Source: Chlorocebus sabaeus (lineage: Eukaryota; Chordata; Mammalia; Primates; Cercopithecidae). From it: a stretch of 64,000 nt of DNA. The position numbers were made by a program, and so were the translations under genes. This document shows, piece by piece, positions 35,332-48,611 of the stretch. Below the pieces are notes generated by a model that was not told the origin of the DNA, did no database searches, and saw only the letters and a list, made by a program, of their open reading frames with translations. Location of the stretch: NCBI RefSeq assembly GCF_047675955.1, contig NC_132918.1:87989879-88053878 (forward strand). The letters run 5' to 3'. The number at the start of each line of letters is the position of its first letter. Positions within the stretch are counted from its first letter, which is position 1.

Positions 35332-35527
35332 GATCCACTGTATTACTTTTTACATTAACTACTTTAGTGCTTTAATGACCCACTTTTGAACCATTTTCGA
35401 AGAATATAATGCAACGTGGTAGGAATAATTAAAACTGTTAATTTGATGAAAAAATTAATAACATGCAAATGATGGGGAAATTTGTTTGCTTTTTAAAAAG
35501 CAAACTGTTAATTAATATGAACAATCA

Positions 35528-35858
35528 GGCTGGGCACGGTGGCTCATGCCTGTAACCCCAGAGCTTTGTGAAGCCAAGGCAAGTGCATCACTGGAGGCCA
35601 GAAGTTTGAGACCAGCCTGGGCAACATATTGAGACCCCTGTCTGTACAAATAAATACAAAATTAACCAGGTGTGGTGGTGCACACTCGTAGTCCCAGGTA
35701 CTTGGGAGGCTAAGGCAGGAGGATCCCTTGAGGCCGGAAGGTTGCAGCTGCCATGAGCTATGATTGTATGCCCTGCACTCTAGTCTAGATGACAGAGCAA
35801 GACCCTGTCTTAGAAACAACAACAACATAAAAGCAAAAGCAAAAAAAAAACCAAAAAA
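35528..35858 (+). mobile_element. Alu (J-type)
   Basis: A full-length, diverged Alu with the J-type gaggccagaagtttgagacc and a tail that turns into AAC and AAAGC runs. Confidence 0.9.
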
Positions 35859-36544
35859 CAATTTAGTCATTACAATATCTTGTATAAAGTTTATGAATAT
35901 AATTTGGAGAATATAATTTCATTCCTCAAATTATTTTCCTAAACTTTATATAATAAAGTTTCTGAGAAAAATAACTTCAAATTTATGAGAAGTATATTGC
36001 TTCGTCTTTCTGTCTTTAAACTAACAGCTTAATAGATCTAAGTAAGAGGCGCTGCTGATAACGGTCTGAGGACCACATTTTGTTCTGACTTCAGTTCACT
36101 GTGTTTTACCATCCCTCCATGGGGAGGAGAGTTCAGTCTGAGAAAACCAAACCAAAGAAAGGAATTTCTCTCTATGTTCCACAGTAGGGCTGGCCAGAGG
36201 TGCACGGAGGGCAGGGCACAGGGAACAGTCAATCTGCCCCTCCCAGGACAGAAGGAGTGTTTGATCACAGATACCATTTAGAGTTATTGGTGCATGCTGA
36301 TAATAAACAGAATTTTAGTTGTTTTGTTATTGCTTTTAAGTTATTTACAGATAATTCACACCTTTATTGTTTATACCTAGGGCAGACCGCTGTCACTTCC
36401 AGCCCTTAGCAGGCCACACCAGCTGGCCTAATAGGAGCACTCTGCGCTGAGAGGGCGTGGGAGAGACTCACATGGGATGAATCCAAGGCCTGTCTTGCCT
36501 TGATAGCTTCATAAATGAAGAGAGAGAGCCTACCAAGAGGGAAA

Positions 36545-36546
<2 letters not shown>
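35859..36546. other. Non-repetitive stretch
   Basis: No recognised gene or repeat. Confidence 0.42.
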
Positions 36547-36627
<81 letters not shown>

Positions 36628-36650
36628 GAGAGACAGAGAGAGAGACAGAG
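36547..36650. repeat. Compound (AC)19(AG)17 plus imperfect AG
   Basis: Pure AC 36547-36584, pure AG 36585-36618, then AG runs interrupted by AC to about 36650. Open frames across it are only Ser/Leu and Cys/Val strings. Confidence 0.96.
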
Positions 36651-37494
36651 GGGCATTGAGGGAGAAAGAGAAAGATGATTTTGGTTAGCACAGGACCTGA
36701 TACATGATCCTGATCTTGACCCCTTCATGTCTGCACCATTTCTATGCTTTTGAGACAGTGAGGTACAAGTGGGAGTAAGGGGTCCAGGAGAAGGGGAACA
36801 GAGAAGACTCTGGAGATTTTCTGAAAGATGGTGGGAAGAAGTCTCTGAGTAGTTTGGGTGCAATATGATTCTCAAACAAAGTGTAGGCATTGGTTTATTT
36901 TTCACAGGATTTCCGAGATGAAATGCAAATTCGCTAAAGTTTATGATACTGAGAATGTGCTTAGTCAACAGAGTGTATCAAAATCCTGAGTTGAGGTGAA
37001 ATGGGGAAGTCAGAACGCCAGTGGGGACCCCAGGGAGGCTGCTAAGACCCTAACCACTTCTCATATTGCATCTCCAGAGTCACAGATTCGCTGATCTGTC
37101 TTACCATATTACCCCCACGCTGAGCACGGCACAGACAACCAGTGGCGCTAGTGGGCTACCTGTAATGCGCTAAAAATCCAACTCATGACATTTCCAATTT
37201 TAAAAAGCCTTTTTAATATTCAGCTGTTTTCACATTAGGTTTTCCTAAAGTGACATACACTTGCACACTCGGAGCATTCAGTTTCACCAGTAAGTAAGTG
37301 GAAGCTGTAGTAACCTGAGCTTTTCTTATTTACTTAAGGAAAACTGATGACCTGGGAAATTGCTTGGTGATGAAGGAAAGGGTATTCTGTCTCCTCCGTG
37401 GAAGTGCTCCAACCCTGTGGTGAGCAAACGTTGTATCAGAGCTTTTGAACAGCAAGTATTAGTCCCCCGCCACTATTCTGGTTTTAGTCAAGAA
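36651..37494. other. Non-repetitive stretch
   Basis: No recognised gene or repeat. Confidence 0.42.
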
Positions 37495-37600
37495 AACTCA
37501 ACTAATTCAATAAATAACTCACTGAATGGTTATTATGAGCCAGACCTTAGGCCAGGAGCTAGAGTTATGAAAATGTGTCTCACAGATGTACACAGGTAAC
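37495..37600 (-). mobile_element. L2 3' end remnant
   Basis: Reversed L2 landmarks: attcaataaataactcactg, then attatgagccagaccttagg. Confidence 0.45.
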
Positions 37601-37844
37601 TATATTAGAAGGCAGAAATTAACCAGTGCAATTAAAAAGGCACCAACAAAAGCTTCTAGATTGAGGGTGTGTGTAGGGGGGACATGCACCATTTTCGAGC
37701 TCAAGTAACTTCTTTGATCTCTCTGTCATCACCCTTATAAATATGCAGACAAGCTTAATGACTTTTGTGAGGCTTAAAAGAGATAACATTACAGGTTCTT
37801 AACAAAGTACTGTCCCCTCTTCCTCCTATCTCCTCTACTCCCAC

Positions 37845-37965
37845 ACTATAGACGTATTGTGGGTAGGGACTGAGTCGTGCTTGTCACCGTGTCCTGTATG
37901 GTATCTATTCTAGTGCTTTGCTTTAATTATGCTCAATAAATGTTGACTTGGATGAATAGTTCACT
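37845..37965 (+). mobile_element. L2 3' end remnant
   Basis: The segments attgtgggtagggactgagt, gtgtcctgtatggtatctat and gctcaataaatgttgac match the L2 3' terminus. A MIR-like segment may precede it at 37690-37800. Confidence 0.55.
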
Positions 37966-39027
37966 GATTGTGTTTAGGAAAGGGCCAAAAATGAAAAACA
38001 GGAAAAAGGAGGAAAAAGAAAAAGAAAGAATTGCTCCAAGCACTGTTGATAAAACACAAATAATCAGGTAGGTAGGGCAAATGGAGGCATTTATGCAGAT
38101 GGAAAAGATGGGTTCAACAAATTATTAATACCAAATGAGTATAAGTTATCAATATGAGATAATATTATCCACTTTTCTGTCTGTGTTTGGCCAGCTGGTA
38201 TTACTGAGAGCACATTAATAATGTATAATTAGAAATGACATTTTATAGCAGCACAGCAATTTGAAGCATACATTCTACCACATTTATCAGTGGCACTCCA
38301 CACCTCTCTTAATTCCTACCTGCTTCTCTTGAAGTACTGAATGAGTATCAGTCACTTGGAGAGATCTCCTAATGTCACCAGATGATCTAAAAAGAATTGG
38401 CAAAAGAATTTGGAAAGGGAAAGCTTCAGCCCCAACAGTTATTGTCATTTAAAAAAATCTATGATATCAAACAGTGAATCGGTCTGATTTTACCTGTAGA
38501 ATAAACTCATTATAGAACAGTCACTTAATAGACCAAGTATTTCAGTGTGTACAGACCTATGTGAGAGGACATTAACTGTCTTCTTTGCAAATATTATGAC
38601 CACCATCAAATCCACACCAGCCTGGATTATGTACACCAACCTATGAAAAATAAGTCAAAACAACTCCAAACAGAGAGGCAGGATGTAGTTAATCTCTCTT
38701 TCTCTACACTAGTATTCTAACTTTTTTGAGGTCAACCTTTAACTCTCTCAAGTGGCATTTCTAGGAAGCTATATAAGCTGATGAAGAAATTGTCTTACTG
38801 ACAAGACTGGTCTTAAAATTTACTTCTTTTTATTGGGCAGCATTCAGCATCCATTTGGTCTACAATTCTGGATGGACTCTCTTAATACCATCCAGGTCAC
38901 TAACGAGAATGTTAAAATAACCCTCCAGTCCTCACACACAGCCCTTTACCCCAGTTCCAACCGCGAGACTGTTCACTTCCACCCACCATCTATTTAGCAC
39001 TCCCCTGCTCTGCTCCCTTGAATTATT
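37966..39027. other. Non-repetitive stretch
   Basis: A/G-rich at 37990-38030. Otherwise unique-looking. No gene recognised. Confidence 0.42.
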
Positions 39028-39172
39028 TATGTATTTGTATCCCTGACTAGAATGTAAATTATTTGGAGGGCACAGACCATGTTTCATTCACCTTTATATT
39101 TCCTAATTGCCCTTTGTACAAAGATTTTGAGATATGACAAGCATTTGCTAAATAAATATTCGGTAAAGTAGG
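39028..39172 (+). mobile_element. L2 3' end remnant
   Basis: The segments tccctgactagaatgtaaat, ggagggcacagaccatgttt and a ctaaataaatattcggtaaa terminus are a good L2 match. Confidence 0.66.
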
Positions 39173-41379
39173 CCAAATTATATTGTCAGTGAACACTGGA
39201 GTCCCAATTATACAAAAGAATGTTCACCGCCATTCTAAACTTAATCCTAATTCAAGTTGTGTATTATAGTTTGAAAAACATTCAGACCAAAAATTAATCT
39301 GAAATTATAAACATATTGGATATGTCTATATATATCCCATATTGTTGGATGAGGCTTTGCCTGGTCTAATGCCCATATGTTTGAGTTGACTTCAAAGGAA
39401 TTCTTAAAAAAAGAATTAGGCATTTGCAATCTGTACTAACAAGATAATGTTAAACTGCTATAAGCATATTTCATTAGATAGAAGTAAAGCCCTAATTAGC
39501 TTAAGACTGTAACATGTTAAACAAATTATAATATTTATATTGTCAGATAATGCCATACTGAAGAAAAATTATCCATGTCAGCCAGATAAAAGTACAGCAT
39601 ATATTACTCAACTTCAGAGATTTAAGACATGAGAGCTAAAATATCCCTTAGTATTACATAAATGCAGAAGCCAGAAATTCAAATGCATGCAGAGGTCAGG
39701 CCAGAAACCTAAATTTTTACAGTGGGTGGGTAGAACACCATGCAGAGAGGTAGGGCCTATCTCTCTAAAGGGCAAGCGTTGCCAGCTCCAGGTTATGGTT
39801 ACCTCATGGAGATAAAGCCTGGATATTGTCACAGAAGAAGAAAAGTTGCAAGTCTAGACACTTGTGAGAAACGTCTTGAGTTTTAAATGGCTGCAAATTC
39901 AATTTTTTGGAGTCAAAATCAAGTGTAGGCCAAAGAAAACCCATCTGTAGGTCAGATTTAGGTCCATAGGTCATCAGTTCCTAGATGAGCCATACACTGT
40001 ACATGGTCTTTGAGGTACTATTTGGCCTCAGATTGTGCTAGTACATATTTAGTTAGCAGTTTAATATAGTTAGCAAGAGTTCTTCCATATTTTCTGCCAG
40101 ATGTTGCTTATTTTACTAAAATTATCAAGTCATATTTAAACAATACATTGCAAACTATTTTTGGGAAAAGAAACATAACTACAGAGAACAACTGATAGGT
40201 ATAACCACGTAAAAACTTGGCCAAATCTCAAGCACCTACATGGAATCTCTCACAGATTTTTATCATCACATTTTGTGTGTTTTCTAGGCTAGATCTCTGC
40301 ATTGAAACTGCTAAATGAGATTTTGAAAAGAAAAAATAAACGGAAATGGAATCACTTATTTTATTCCGACCTCATGCTTCCTTTGGGTGTTTGAGAGGAA
40401 TGTCACAATGGTAACTATGCATCTGGAAATGTCTGGTGGCTTTAACACAAGAATTATTAATTTGTTGGACTTACACATATTCTCTTCTCCACACTTATAT
40501 TGAGTACACTATATCCAAAAGCGGATGTCAATGAACAATTAATGTTTCTAAATGCAATGATATTCTAAAACCACACTAACATCTTCACATTTTGATAACT
40601 GTTCATTATTGCACACACACACACGCACACACACACACACAAAGATAACAGCAAGTGCTTATGCCAATGTCTTGGAAAATTCATACACCAGAGTCTAGAA
40701 AAGACACTCTGAGGCTAGGTCTAATAGCATAAATTAGTTTCAGTGTTACGTGTTACAAGTGATTTGATTAGTTAAGTTAGTTTGAAAAACAGAGAGATGT
40801 CAAAAAGCTCCTCAATCTTCCTTCAGATTATTCAGATCACACTTCCTTGACATTTCTTTTACAAGGCAGCAGCCTCTCCTAGCATGCCTACTCTTCCCAT
40901 AACTTTCCAGTAAATCCAAGTAATTCGGTAATTAAATAACTTCATATTCTTTCCGTAAACAGTCTCTGTGTACTTACTGCACGGAAAGCTCTTCAAGAGG
41001 CAGTGAGAAGAAGGGTTAGATGTGACACTTGTCCTCAGGCAGCTTAGAGAGTGAAAGATTCCTAGAATCCTAGAATAATGTGAAAGGCCCTTAGCAATCT
41101 CCACCCTTCTTCATCCAAAAAGCCTACCTTATGCCAAGTAGAGCGGAGAAGAAGATGGGCATGTTCTTGCCTTTATAGGACATAAAAGGTCTCATAAAAT
41201 TAAACAAATAATAAACTCTAGTCTACATAAAATTAAACAAATAACACAACAGTTTTCAAGTCCATAAAGGGTTACAAAGAAATCTAGAAATGTATAGGAG
41301 CTTCTTTGTCATCCCTTTAGCCTCTTCTCTTGTTATGACCTCCTTAAATTTTTATTCTGCCAAAATAGAGCCGCCTATG
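39173..41379. other. Non-repetitive stretch
   Basis: About 2.2 kb of unique-looking, AT-rich DNA with one interrupted CA repeat at 40612-40641. No exon or RNA gene recognised. Confidence 0.42.
40612..40641. repeat. Interrupted (CA)n microsatellite
   Basis: CA run with one G interruption at 40625. Confidence 0.94.
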
Positions 41380-41545
41380 GATCCCTGTACACAACACGTT
41401 CCATGCGTTGGTATCTTTCCATATGTCAGTCTCTCTACTTGGAGTCCCCCAGCTTTCTATGATTTGTCTACCTGTCAACTCTTATTCATCTTTTCAAAGC
41501 CATCTGTTTCAGACATCTCTCGTGCAGCACTTCAAACTCTCTCAG
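41380..41545 (+). mobile_element. L2 remnant
   Basis: cttggagtcccccagctttc, then tcaactcttattcatctttt and an acatctctcgtgcagcact block fit the L2 3' region. Overlapping open frames here reflect the repeat only. Confidence 0.48.
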
Positions 41546-41759
41546 CCTCATTTGTCTCTTATTCCCAATTACTGCAGCTACTCTGTGAGGACTTTGACCA
41601 GCTTCACGCATGTGCGTTTTGACAGTGACTTGGCTCACACCCCTACCCTGTGCCTCTCACTTTCCACATTCAATGCCCACATATGCAAATGCAGAAGTGC
41701 CAGGAGTTAATGCTCTAAAGGACAAATTCTGGGCAGTCTTAAGAAAGTTTGTATGGCTT

Positions 41760-41886
41760 CTCAGAGGATCCTCTAAGGAAAAGAGAAGGAAATAAAAGGA
41801 AAAAGAAAAGTGACAGGAGGAAATAGGGGAGGGAGGGAGGGAGGAAGAAAGACTCAGCAAAGGAAGGAAGGAGGAAGAAAAAGGAT
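41760..41886. repeat. Purine-rich low-complexity tract
   Basis: A run of ggaa, gggagg and aaga motifs on the plus strand, with ggga units at 41825-41843. Confidence 0.85.
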
Positions 41887-42071
41887 GTAGACATAAATAA
41901 TGCAGTCAGGCTAAGTCATGGTAGATGCCATCTGAAAGGTACTAACACAGAATGTGTACTGAGAATTTAGAAAAAATATACAAGAGTGATAATGTGAATC
42001 TAGTGTGATAACAGGTGTGAGTCAAACATCACAGTAAAATAAGAATGGTAATTAGTAATTAATAAGTGTTA

Positions 42072-42371
42072 TTGGGCTGAGTGCAGTGGCTCATGCCTGT
42101 AACTTTGGGGGGCCAAGACAGGATTGCTTGAGCCCAGGAGTTTAAGACCAGCCTTGGCAACATAATGAGACCCCGTCTCTACAAAAAATAAAAATGAAAA
42201 TAAAATTGGTTGGGCATAGTGGCATGGGCCTGTAGTTCCGGCTATTCGGGAGATTGAGGTGGGAGGATTGCTTGAGCCTAGGAGTTCAAAGGCTACAGTA
42301 AGCCATGTTCACACCACTGTACTGCAGCCTGGGTGACGGAGTGAGTAAGACCCTGTCTCAAAAAATATATG
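42072..42371 (+). mobile_element. Alu (J-type)
   Basis: A full-length old Alu with a small left-arm deletion (cctgtaactttgggg). Flanked by taataagtgtt and taataaatgtt. Confidence 0.9.
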
Positions 42372-42384
42372 TAATAAATGTTCA

Positions 42385-42869
42385 TGACTGGCTGGAAATT
42401 CTAGCTCTAAGAGAAAAACTATCATCCCGTGGTGTGAGTACATCTGATGTGGCCAGTGGATCAGAGAAGCAGAAAGGATAAAGAAGCATCAGTTCTTAGG
42501 ATTTGCACAATAATTTCACCTCTTTGGAAGCTGTTTCAAAGATGGCACAGTGGCAGAAGATCTGAGCCAGTGATAGGAGCGTGGGAATTGGCAGAAGCTA
42601 CTTAAGTCTTTATCTCAAGTGGTATTACAATGCTATAAAAATGGGGCTAAAACTTCACAATAACCAGCATTTCAATAGGAATTCAAGTAGTTTTACTGCA
42701 CTGGTAAAAAATCTGATTCTGCTTGCATTTTATCAGGTTTTGATTTTGTATTTACATTTAAAAAAATCCTCCAGTGTTTCAGTTTTGAGCGTCTACAGTG
42801 AGTGAAGAAGCTCACTTTTTAAGGGAATTTTAAAAGTGATAAATGTACAACATATGGAGAAGCCTCTGG
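42385..42869. other. Non-repetitive stretch
   Basis: No recognised gene or repeat. Confidence 0.42.
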
Positions 42870-43054
42870 CAGTGATTCTCAAACATTATTGATATAATAA
42901 ACACAAAGGAGATATTGAATTGCAAATTTCTGAGCCCTAGACTAGCCCTTCTAAATCAGAATTTGGGGGACATGACTCAGGAATCTGTATTCTTAATGTG
43001 TACCTTGTGTTATTTTGATACAATCCTAAATTCTTGGCATTTTGAAAAACACTG
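42870..43054 (+). mobile_element. MER5A-like hAT element
   Basis: Starts cagtgattctcaaacatt and ends ttttgaaaaacactg, a worn terminal inverted repeat pair. Internally it has tctaaatcagaatttggggg and caggaatctgtattcttaat. An 8-bp target duplication is not preserved. Confidence 0.68.
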
Positions 43055-45410
43055 GCTTAAATAAGCATGCAAAATTAGTGTAAATCAGTCAAAAGTATAC
43101 GCATGTGTTAGTCTGTTAAAGTCAAGTAGTGCAAAGACTAACAGCTAATAACTTTTGCTATTCATCATAATTAGTCGAGTAAGTGAAATACTTAAAATTT
43201 CAAAGAGAGGAAGCATCTTTGGCTATAGCATTAGCCTAATCAGAATGTAAATCTGAAAAACACTCTTAATTTAAAATGAAAATTGATCAGTGTTGCAAAA
43301 AAGAATCTGCAGCGATAAAAACTCACAAAAGTCTCACAAACAAATAAAAAGCATGGAGTTTTAATTTTCACTCTGTAGTGGGCTATTTAACCATGAAAAC
43401 TTTTCTGTTGTGTTCTTCCGATGTCTGAGGATTCCCCAGTCTGTGAGGTCCCTCTGTACTTTCATACCAAAGTCACTGTCAAGGTCTCCACGACACCTCT
43501 GTGCCGGAAGAGCTGAGGTTAACAAGCCTACCCTTGTCAAGAACTTCTGGAACCTCCTTGGGGGTGGTAAGCTGTTGCCACTCCATCCAGGTTGTTGTCT
43601 GTCCCTCTAGCCAGCACATTGCTTCTTGCTAACCTGAAAACTTTGCTTAGGCTGTTGCTGCTCTCTTAACACCATTTCAGACAGACCATGAATGGAAACC
43701 CTTTTATTAAGAGGTGAATTAGAGGATTTTTGATGATAATTGGAGGAAATTACAATACAGAGAACTTAAACATAGATATGCTGCTGTTAGAAAGAGACCA
43801 TGGTCCTAAGATCCTCATCATTGATCCTCTAGTAGGCAACTTCTTGTCTAGCTGCCTGTGATCTCACTGTTTCGTAGATTTGCCAGGCTATTTAATCTCT
43901 GGACTGTGACTGTGATGGGGTTCAGACTGCTTTGCCCAGTGGAAGACCCAATAATTATACTCCCTTCTCCAGAATCCTAGCTCCAGTTCCTTGAATTCCA
44001 GAAATAAAATCGTTTTCCCCCTCCTCCAGTCAAAGCCCCACCTCCTACAGTCATTTTTATTCAGGATTGAGTATTTTCTGGGATAATTTTTCTTGGGAAT
44101 GCCATTTCCCTTGAGAAGCAGTTCCAACTTTACACACAGTGATATGCTCTTTGCCCTTTCATATCCAAAATATACTGGACCATAAGATATTTTTATAATT
44201 ATCATCAGTATATATCTCAAATATGTTTATTCGGCACCATTATAATTTTCAGAGTCCAGGTCATTCAATCTTGAATAACACCATCTGGAAGACTTTAGTC
44301 CTTCCGTCAAACTGAACAAAATATATTTCTATATCAAAGGTTGTTCTCCAGCATGAGATTATGACCAGGCCTATGCAACCATCTAATTCTTTCTGAGATC
44401 TTTTCCTTACTTCCTATGTGCAACAGTTTAGGTAGTAGCATGCATATCTACCAAAATCCAGCAATATCATATAAGCATAAATCATACTAACATAATCTAG
44501 AATGAGAAAGATCTATTAAAAATTAATTCTATTTATATTACTAACCAGAATTTTAATTTCTCAACCCAAAGCATCAGTATTTGGGTTATTATACTGCAGA
44601 TAAAAAGCCTTCCCCCCAAACAGTAAATAGATACTCGATCTTTCTAGTAGCTTCTTCACATATTCCTTTCCCCAAGTAAGGTAATTATCTCCAGAAAGTT
44701 CCAGTTTCCATGCCTTAGAAAGCAGAAGTAGTCTGTATCTTTAAATAACATTTTTTTCCAGTTTCTCCCTGTCAAGAGTTAAAAAAAAGTATAACCTTTT
44801 AAACTTGAGTTATTTAATTTATTTACCTGGTTAGTTGCTTTGCTTTGATGGTTTGGTTTAGTTTGGGCTTAGGAAGTACATCCTATAAGTGGGATGATTA
44901 CCCACGCACATTTCTTCTTTAAACGACTGCTGTTCTTTCTCCTCTACAGAGTTAATCTTTGTCCTCGTTTCCCAGTTGTTAAATAGAGAACAAGATAATA
45001 CTTGCAGGGAATGGATTAATCTATGTAAGCCACAAGCTACATGCTAAGTAGCTTTCCTCTTGCTACTTATCTTCAATGAGAAATTATCTTAATGCTATGT
45101 AGGTGACAGTAGTTTGTTGAAGCCTGGTGAGAAATAGCACAGTAAACACATGAAAGTGACATGAAACAGTAATAAGCATCATGGCCCATTCCTTGTAGAT
45201 TGAATATTTGAATTGGACATATATGTTCAAACTCTCTGCGAATATATTGAGTGATTTGACATAAAATTAATATGCTTATTAATTGGCAAATAAAGACATT
45301 ATCTTTAAAATTTTGTAAACTTCCATTCTTGATGGAATAATGAGTAGAAATTTGAATATTATTCCTTTTATGCTTCCATTTTATATTTCTCTTTAAATTC
45401 TATCACCTAA
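43055..45410. other. Non-repetitive stretch
   Basis: About 2.4 kb without a recognised repeat. Somewhat richer in GC at 43400-43620. No splice-framed open segment that I can support. Confidence 0.42.

Positions 45411-45458
<48 letters not shown>
45411..45458. repeat. (TATC)12 tetranucleotide repeat
   Basis: Twelve uninterrupted TATC units, then atctatctt as an imperfect continuation. Confidence 0.97.
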
Positions 45459-46240
45459 ATCTATCTTAGTACAGAACCTTGAATGTTGTAGAAACAGGAA
45501 AATACTAAGTAATATAAGACTTGTGCTTCCAAGAACTCATAGCTGACTTACTTTCAAATTACTTCTTGTTTCATAATAGCTACATAAGGTGAATGTACCA
45601 AAGACATCCTTTGCCATTTTAGTACAAACTTATTTTTGACCCCCCTTTTTTATTTACATGACATTAACCAAAATAGATTCAAAGAGTAAATGTACAGTTT
45701 TGACAAGTAGAATTTTGCTGGTCAAATAGTACCCTAATAAAATTAATTTGCAAACCAGAAGTAAAAGAAGAGTAAATGAGAGAGACATCAATGCTATCAG
45801 AATTATAAATTCCTACAGAACACAAAAGAAGTTCTCCTAATTATATAATCTTATTACTAGAAACAATTTCTGTCTTGCATTTATGTACTCCTTCTCACCT
45901 ATGCAATTCAGAAAACAAAGAGTGTACTACTGCTTCTGGATTAAAAGAATTAGTTTATATCAGACTAAACTCCTGCTGAAAATAACTATAAAAGCTGAAT
46001 AAAACAGACAACACAGATGTTGAAATCACCAGGCAGCAACTAAAGCAGCTATAATGTGAAGGATCATGACAATGAATAAAAAACCTTTAGAGAAGTAAAC
46101 CCAACATCTACACATGATTTCCACTGATGTATTTGATAAACTTAACTTTCGTGTGTATAGGGAAAAAGGCCAAGCACAATGTAGTTACTGAAAGACTAAA
46201 ATGCTAAGCAGACATTCTGGCAGTCTCACTGGGTTGGGCA
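45459..46240. other. AT-rich stretch
   Basis: Mostly unassigned. The part after about 45950 may already be old L1-like sequence. Confidence 0.35.
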
Positions 46241-46623
46241 TGTTATCAACTGAATGTTTATACCTCCTTCAAATTTATATGTTAAAGTGCCAACCTTCAA
46301 TAAGATGGTATTTGGAGATTGGGCCTTTGAGAGGTAGTTAGAATGAGATTCGATGATGAGGTTGAGCCCTCATGATGAGATTAGTAACCTTATAAGAAAA
46401 GAAAGAGAGCAATCGCTGTCCACATGCAAGCACTAAGGAACTGCCATTTAAGACATAGCAAGAAGATGACCATCTGTAAGCCAGAAAGAGAGCCCTCACC
46501 AGAACCTGACTATGCTGGCACTCTGGTCTCAGATTCCAGGCCCCAGAACATTGATAAAATAAGTGTTGTTTAAGCCATCCAGTGTATGGTGTTTTGTTAC
46601 AGCAGGTTGAGCTGTCTAAGACA
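46241..46623 (+). mobile_element. MaLR solo LTR (MLT1/MST-like)
   Basis: Begins tgttatcaactgaatgttta, passes gattgggcctttgagaggta, tgagccctcatgatgagatt, an accttataagaaaag segment and agccctcaccagaacctgac, and ends ctgtctaagaca. The flanking gggca / gggag may be a worn duplication. Confidence 0.75.
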
Positions 46624-46929
46624 GGGAGAGAAAAATAGGAATTAAGAGTCAGCCAGAGAAAAAGCCACTTGGAATATATTCAAGGCTTCTAGTTGGGATG
46701 GTTGAAGGATTATGTTCGAGACATAAAGGCAAACTGAGAATAGACAAACTATCAAAAAACTTGAAAGACAACCCTGAAGCTGTGAAATTCCAATTGGATC
46801 ATAGTGATCTGCTTGTACTGTATCTGCCAACTAGAAGAAAATCAAAACTTCTCTGAAGGAAGGTGACATTATGCAGAGATTCTGCCTTTTCTTCATATAT
46901 AATATGCAGCATTATCTTAAATAAAAGTA

Positions 46930-47731
46930 AAAAGTAAAAAACAGGCATGCCAAGACACAGACCATAAAACAAAAAACTCAAGAGGGAGGAAACAGCAGAT
47001 CTATAGGTTATGCAGATGTTGGAGTTAAGAGATAAAGACCTTAAAATACTCAGCATTATGTAAAATAAAATAGAAGAAAATATGAATAAGGTAAAGATAT
47101 AGATACTTTTTGTTTCAAACACAAAGAAAAAAATGAAGAGGTAATGAATAGTGCCAAGAATTTTCCCAAACTGGAGTAAGACATTAATCCAAAGGTTGAA
47201 GAAGATTTACAGACTACAAACAAAACTTAAAAATACAAAAATACAAATAAATAATAAAAAACAAAAAAATACAAAGAAAAAAATCCTGTAACCACGCAAC
47301 TAGGCATATTATGTTAAAATTGTTAAAAAACAAATCTCAAAAAATGATTTTTAAATGAGACAGAAAAAAAAGTAATGTCATCTTAAAGAAGCAACAAAAG
47401 ATTCATGACTGACCTCTGAATGGAAAGAATGAAATGTAGAAGGCAATGATATGACAACTTTAAAGTGCCTCAGGAAAATCAGTGGAACCTATACTCTATA
47501 CCCAGCAGAATTTTTCTTCAAAATGAAAGAGAAATAAATATATTGTAAGAGGAAAAAAAGAGAAAGAATTTGTCACCGGCAGTATCCACTACAAGAAATA
47601 ATACAAGGATATAGAAATACAGAAAGGAAAAAAGAATAATAATAAGAAAAAATACATGGTTAAATTTCAATAACTATTCATGTTACAAAAAAACCAGTAA
47701 TTTTGCATGGAATTTAAAAATACCTAGACTT
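46930..47731 (+). mobile_element. Ancient L1 (L1M/HAL1-like) ORF1 region
   Basis: The series gaattttcccaaactggagt, taagacattaatccaaaggt, then caactttaaagtgcctcagg, ctctatacccagcagaattt and a ctacaagaaataatacaagg segment follows the ORF1 of old L1M/HAL1 elements. No frame survives. The AluY at 47732 interrupts it. Confidence 0.58.
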
Positions 47732-48237
<506 letters not shown>

Positions 48238-48606
48238 TGTATTAATCCATTTTCACACTGCTATAAAGATGCTAACTAAAGCTGGGTAAGTTATAAAGAG
48301 AAGAGATTTAATCAACTTACTGTTCCACATGGCTGGAGAAACCTCAGGAAACTTACAATCATGGTGGAAGGTGAAGGGGAAGTAAGCCATGTTTTACATG
48401 GCAGCAGGAGAGAGAGAGAGTGTATGCAAGGGCAACTGCCAATTTTAAACCATCAGATCTCATGAGAATTCCCTCACTGTCACAAGAACAACATGGAGGA
48501 AACTGCCTCCATGATCGAATCACCTCCTACCAGGACCCTCCCTCAGCATGTGGGGATTACAATTCAAGATGAGACTTGGATGGGGACACAGAGCCAAACC
48601 ATATCA
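48238..48606 (-). mobile_element. THE1-type solo LTR
   Basis: Antisense MaLR THE1 LTR: it starts tgtattaatccattttcaca, includes gttccacatggctggagaaa and acaattcaagatgagacttg, and ends in accatatca. The pentamer ctaac at 48233-48237 and 48607-48611 is an exact target duplication. Full LTR length, no internal sequence. Confidence 0.88.
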
Positions 48607-48611
48607 CTAAC

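Noticed and set aside
36468..36968. 166-codon minus-strand open frame
   Set aside because: The centre is Ser/Leu and Cys/Val strings from the AC/AG microsatellite. No domain is visible.
45411..45458. CRISPR-like regular repeat
   Set aside because: A simple TATC microsatellite without spacers, in a primate genome.
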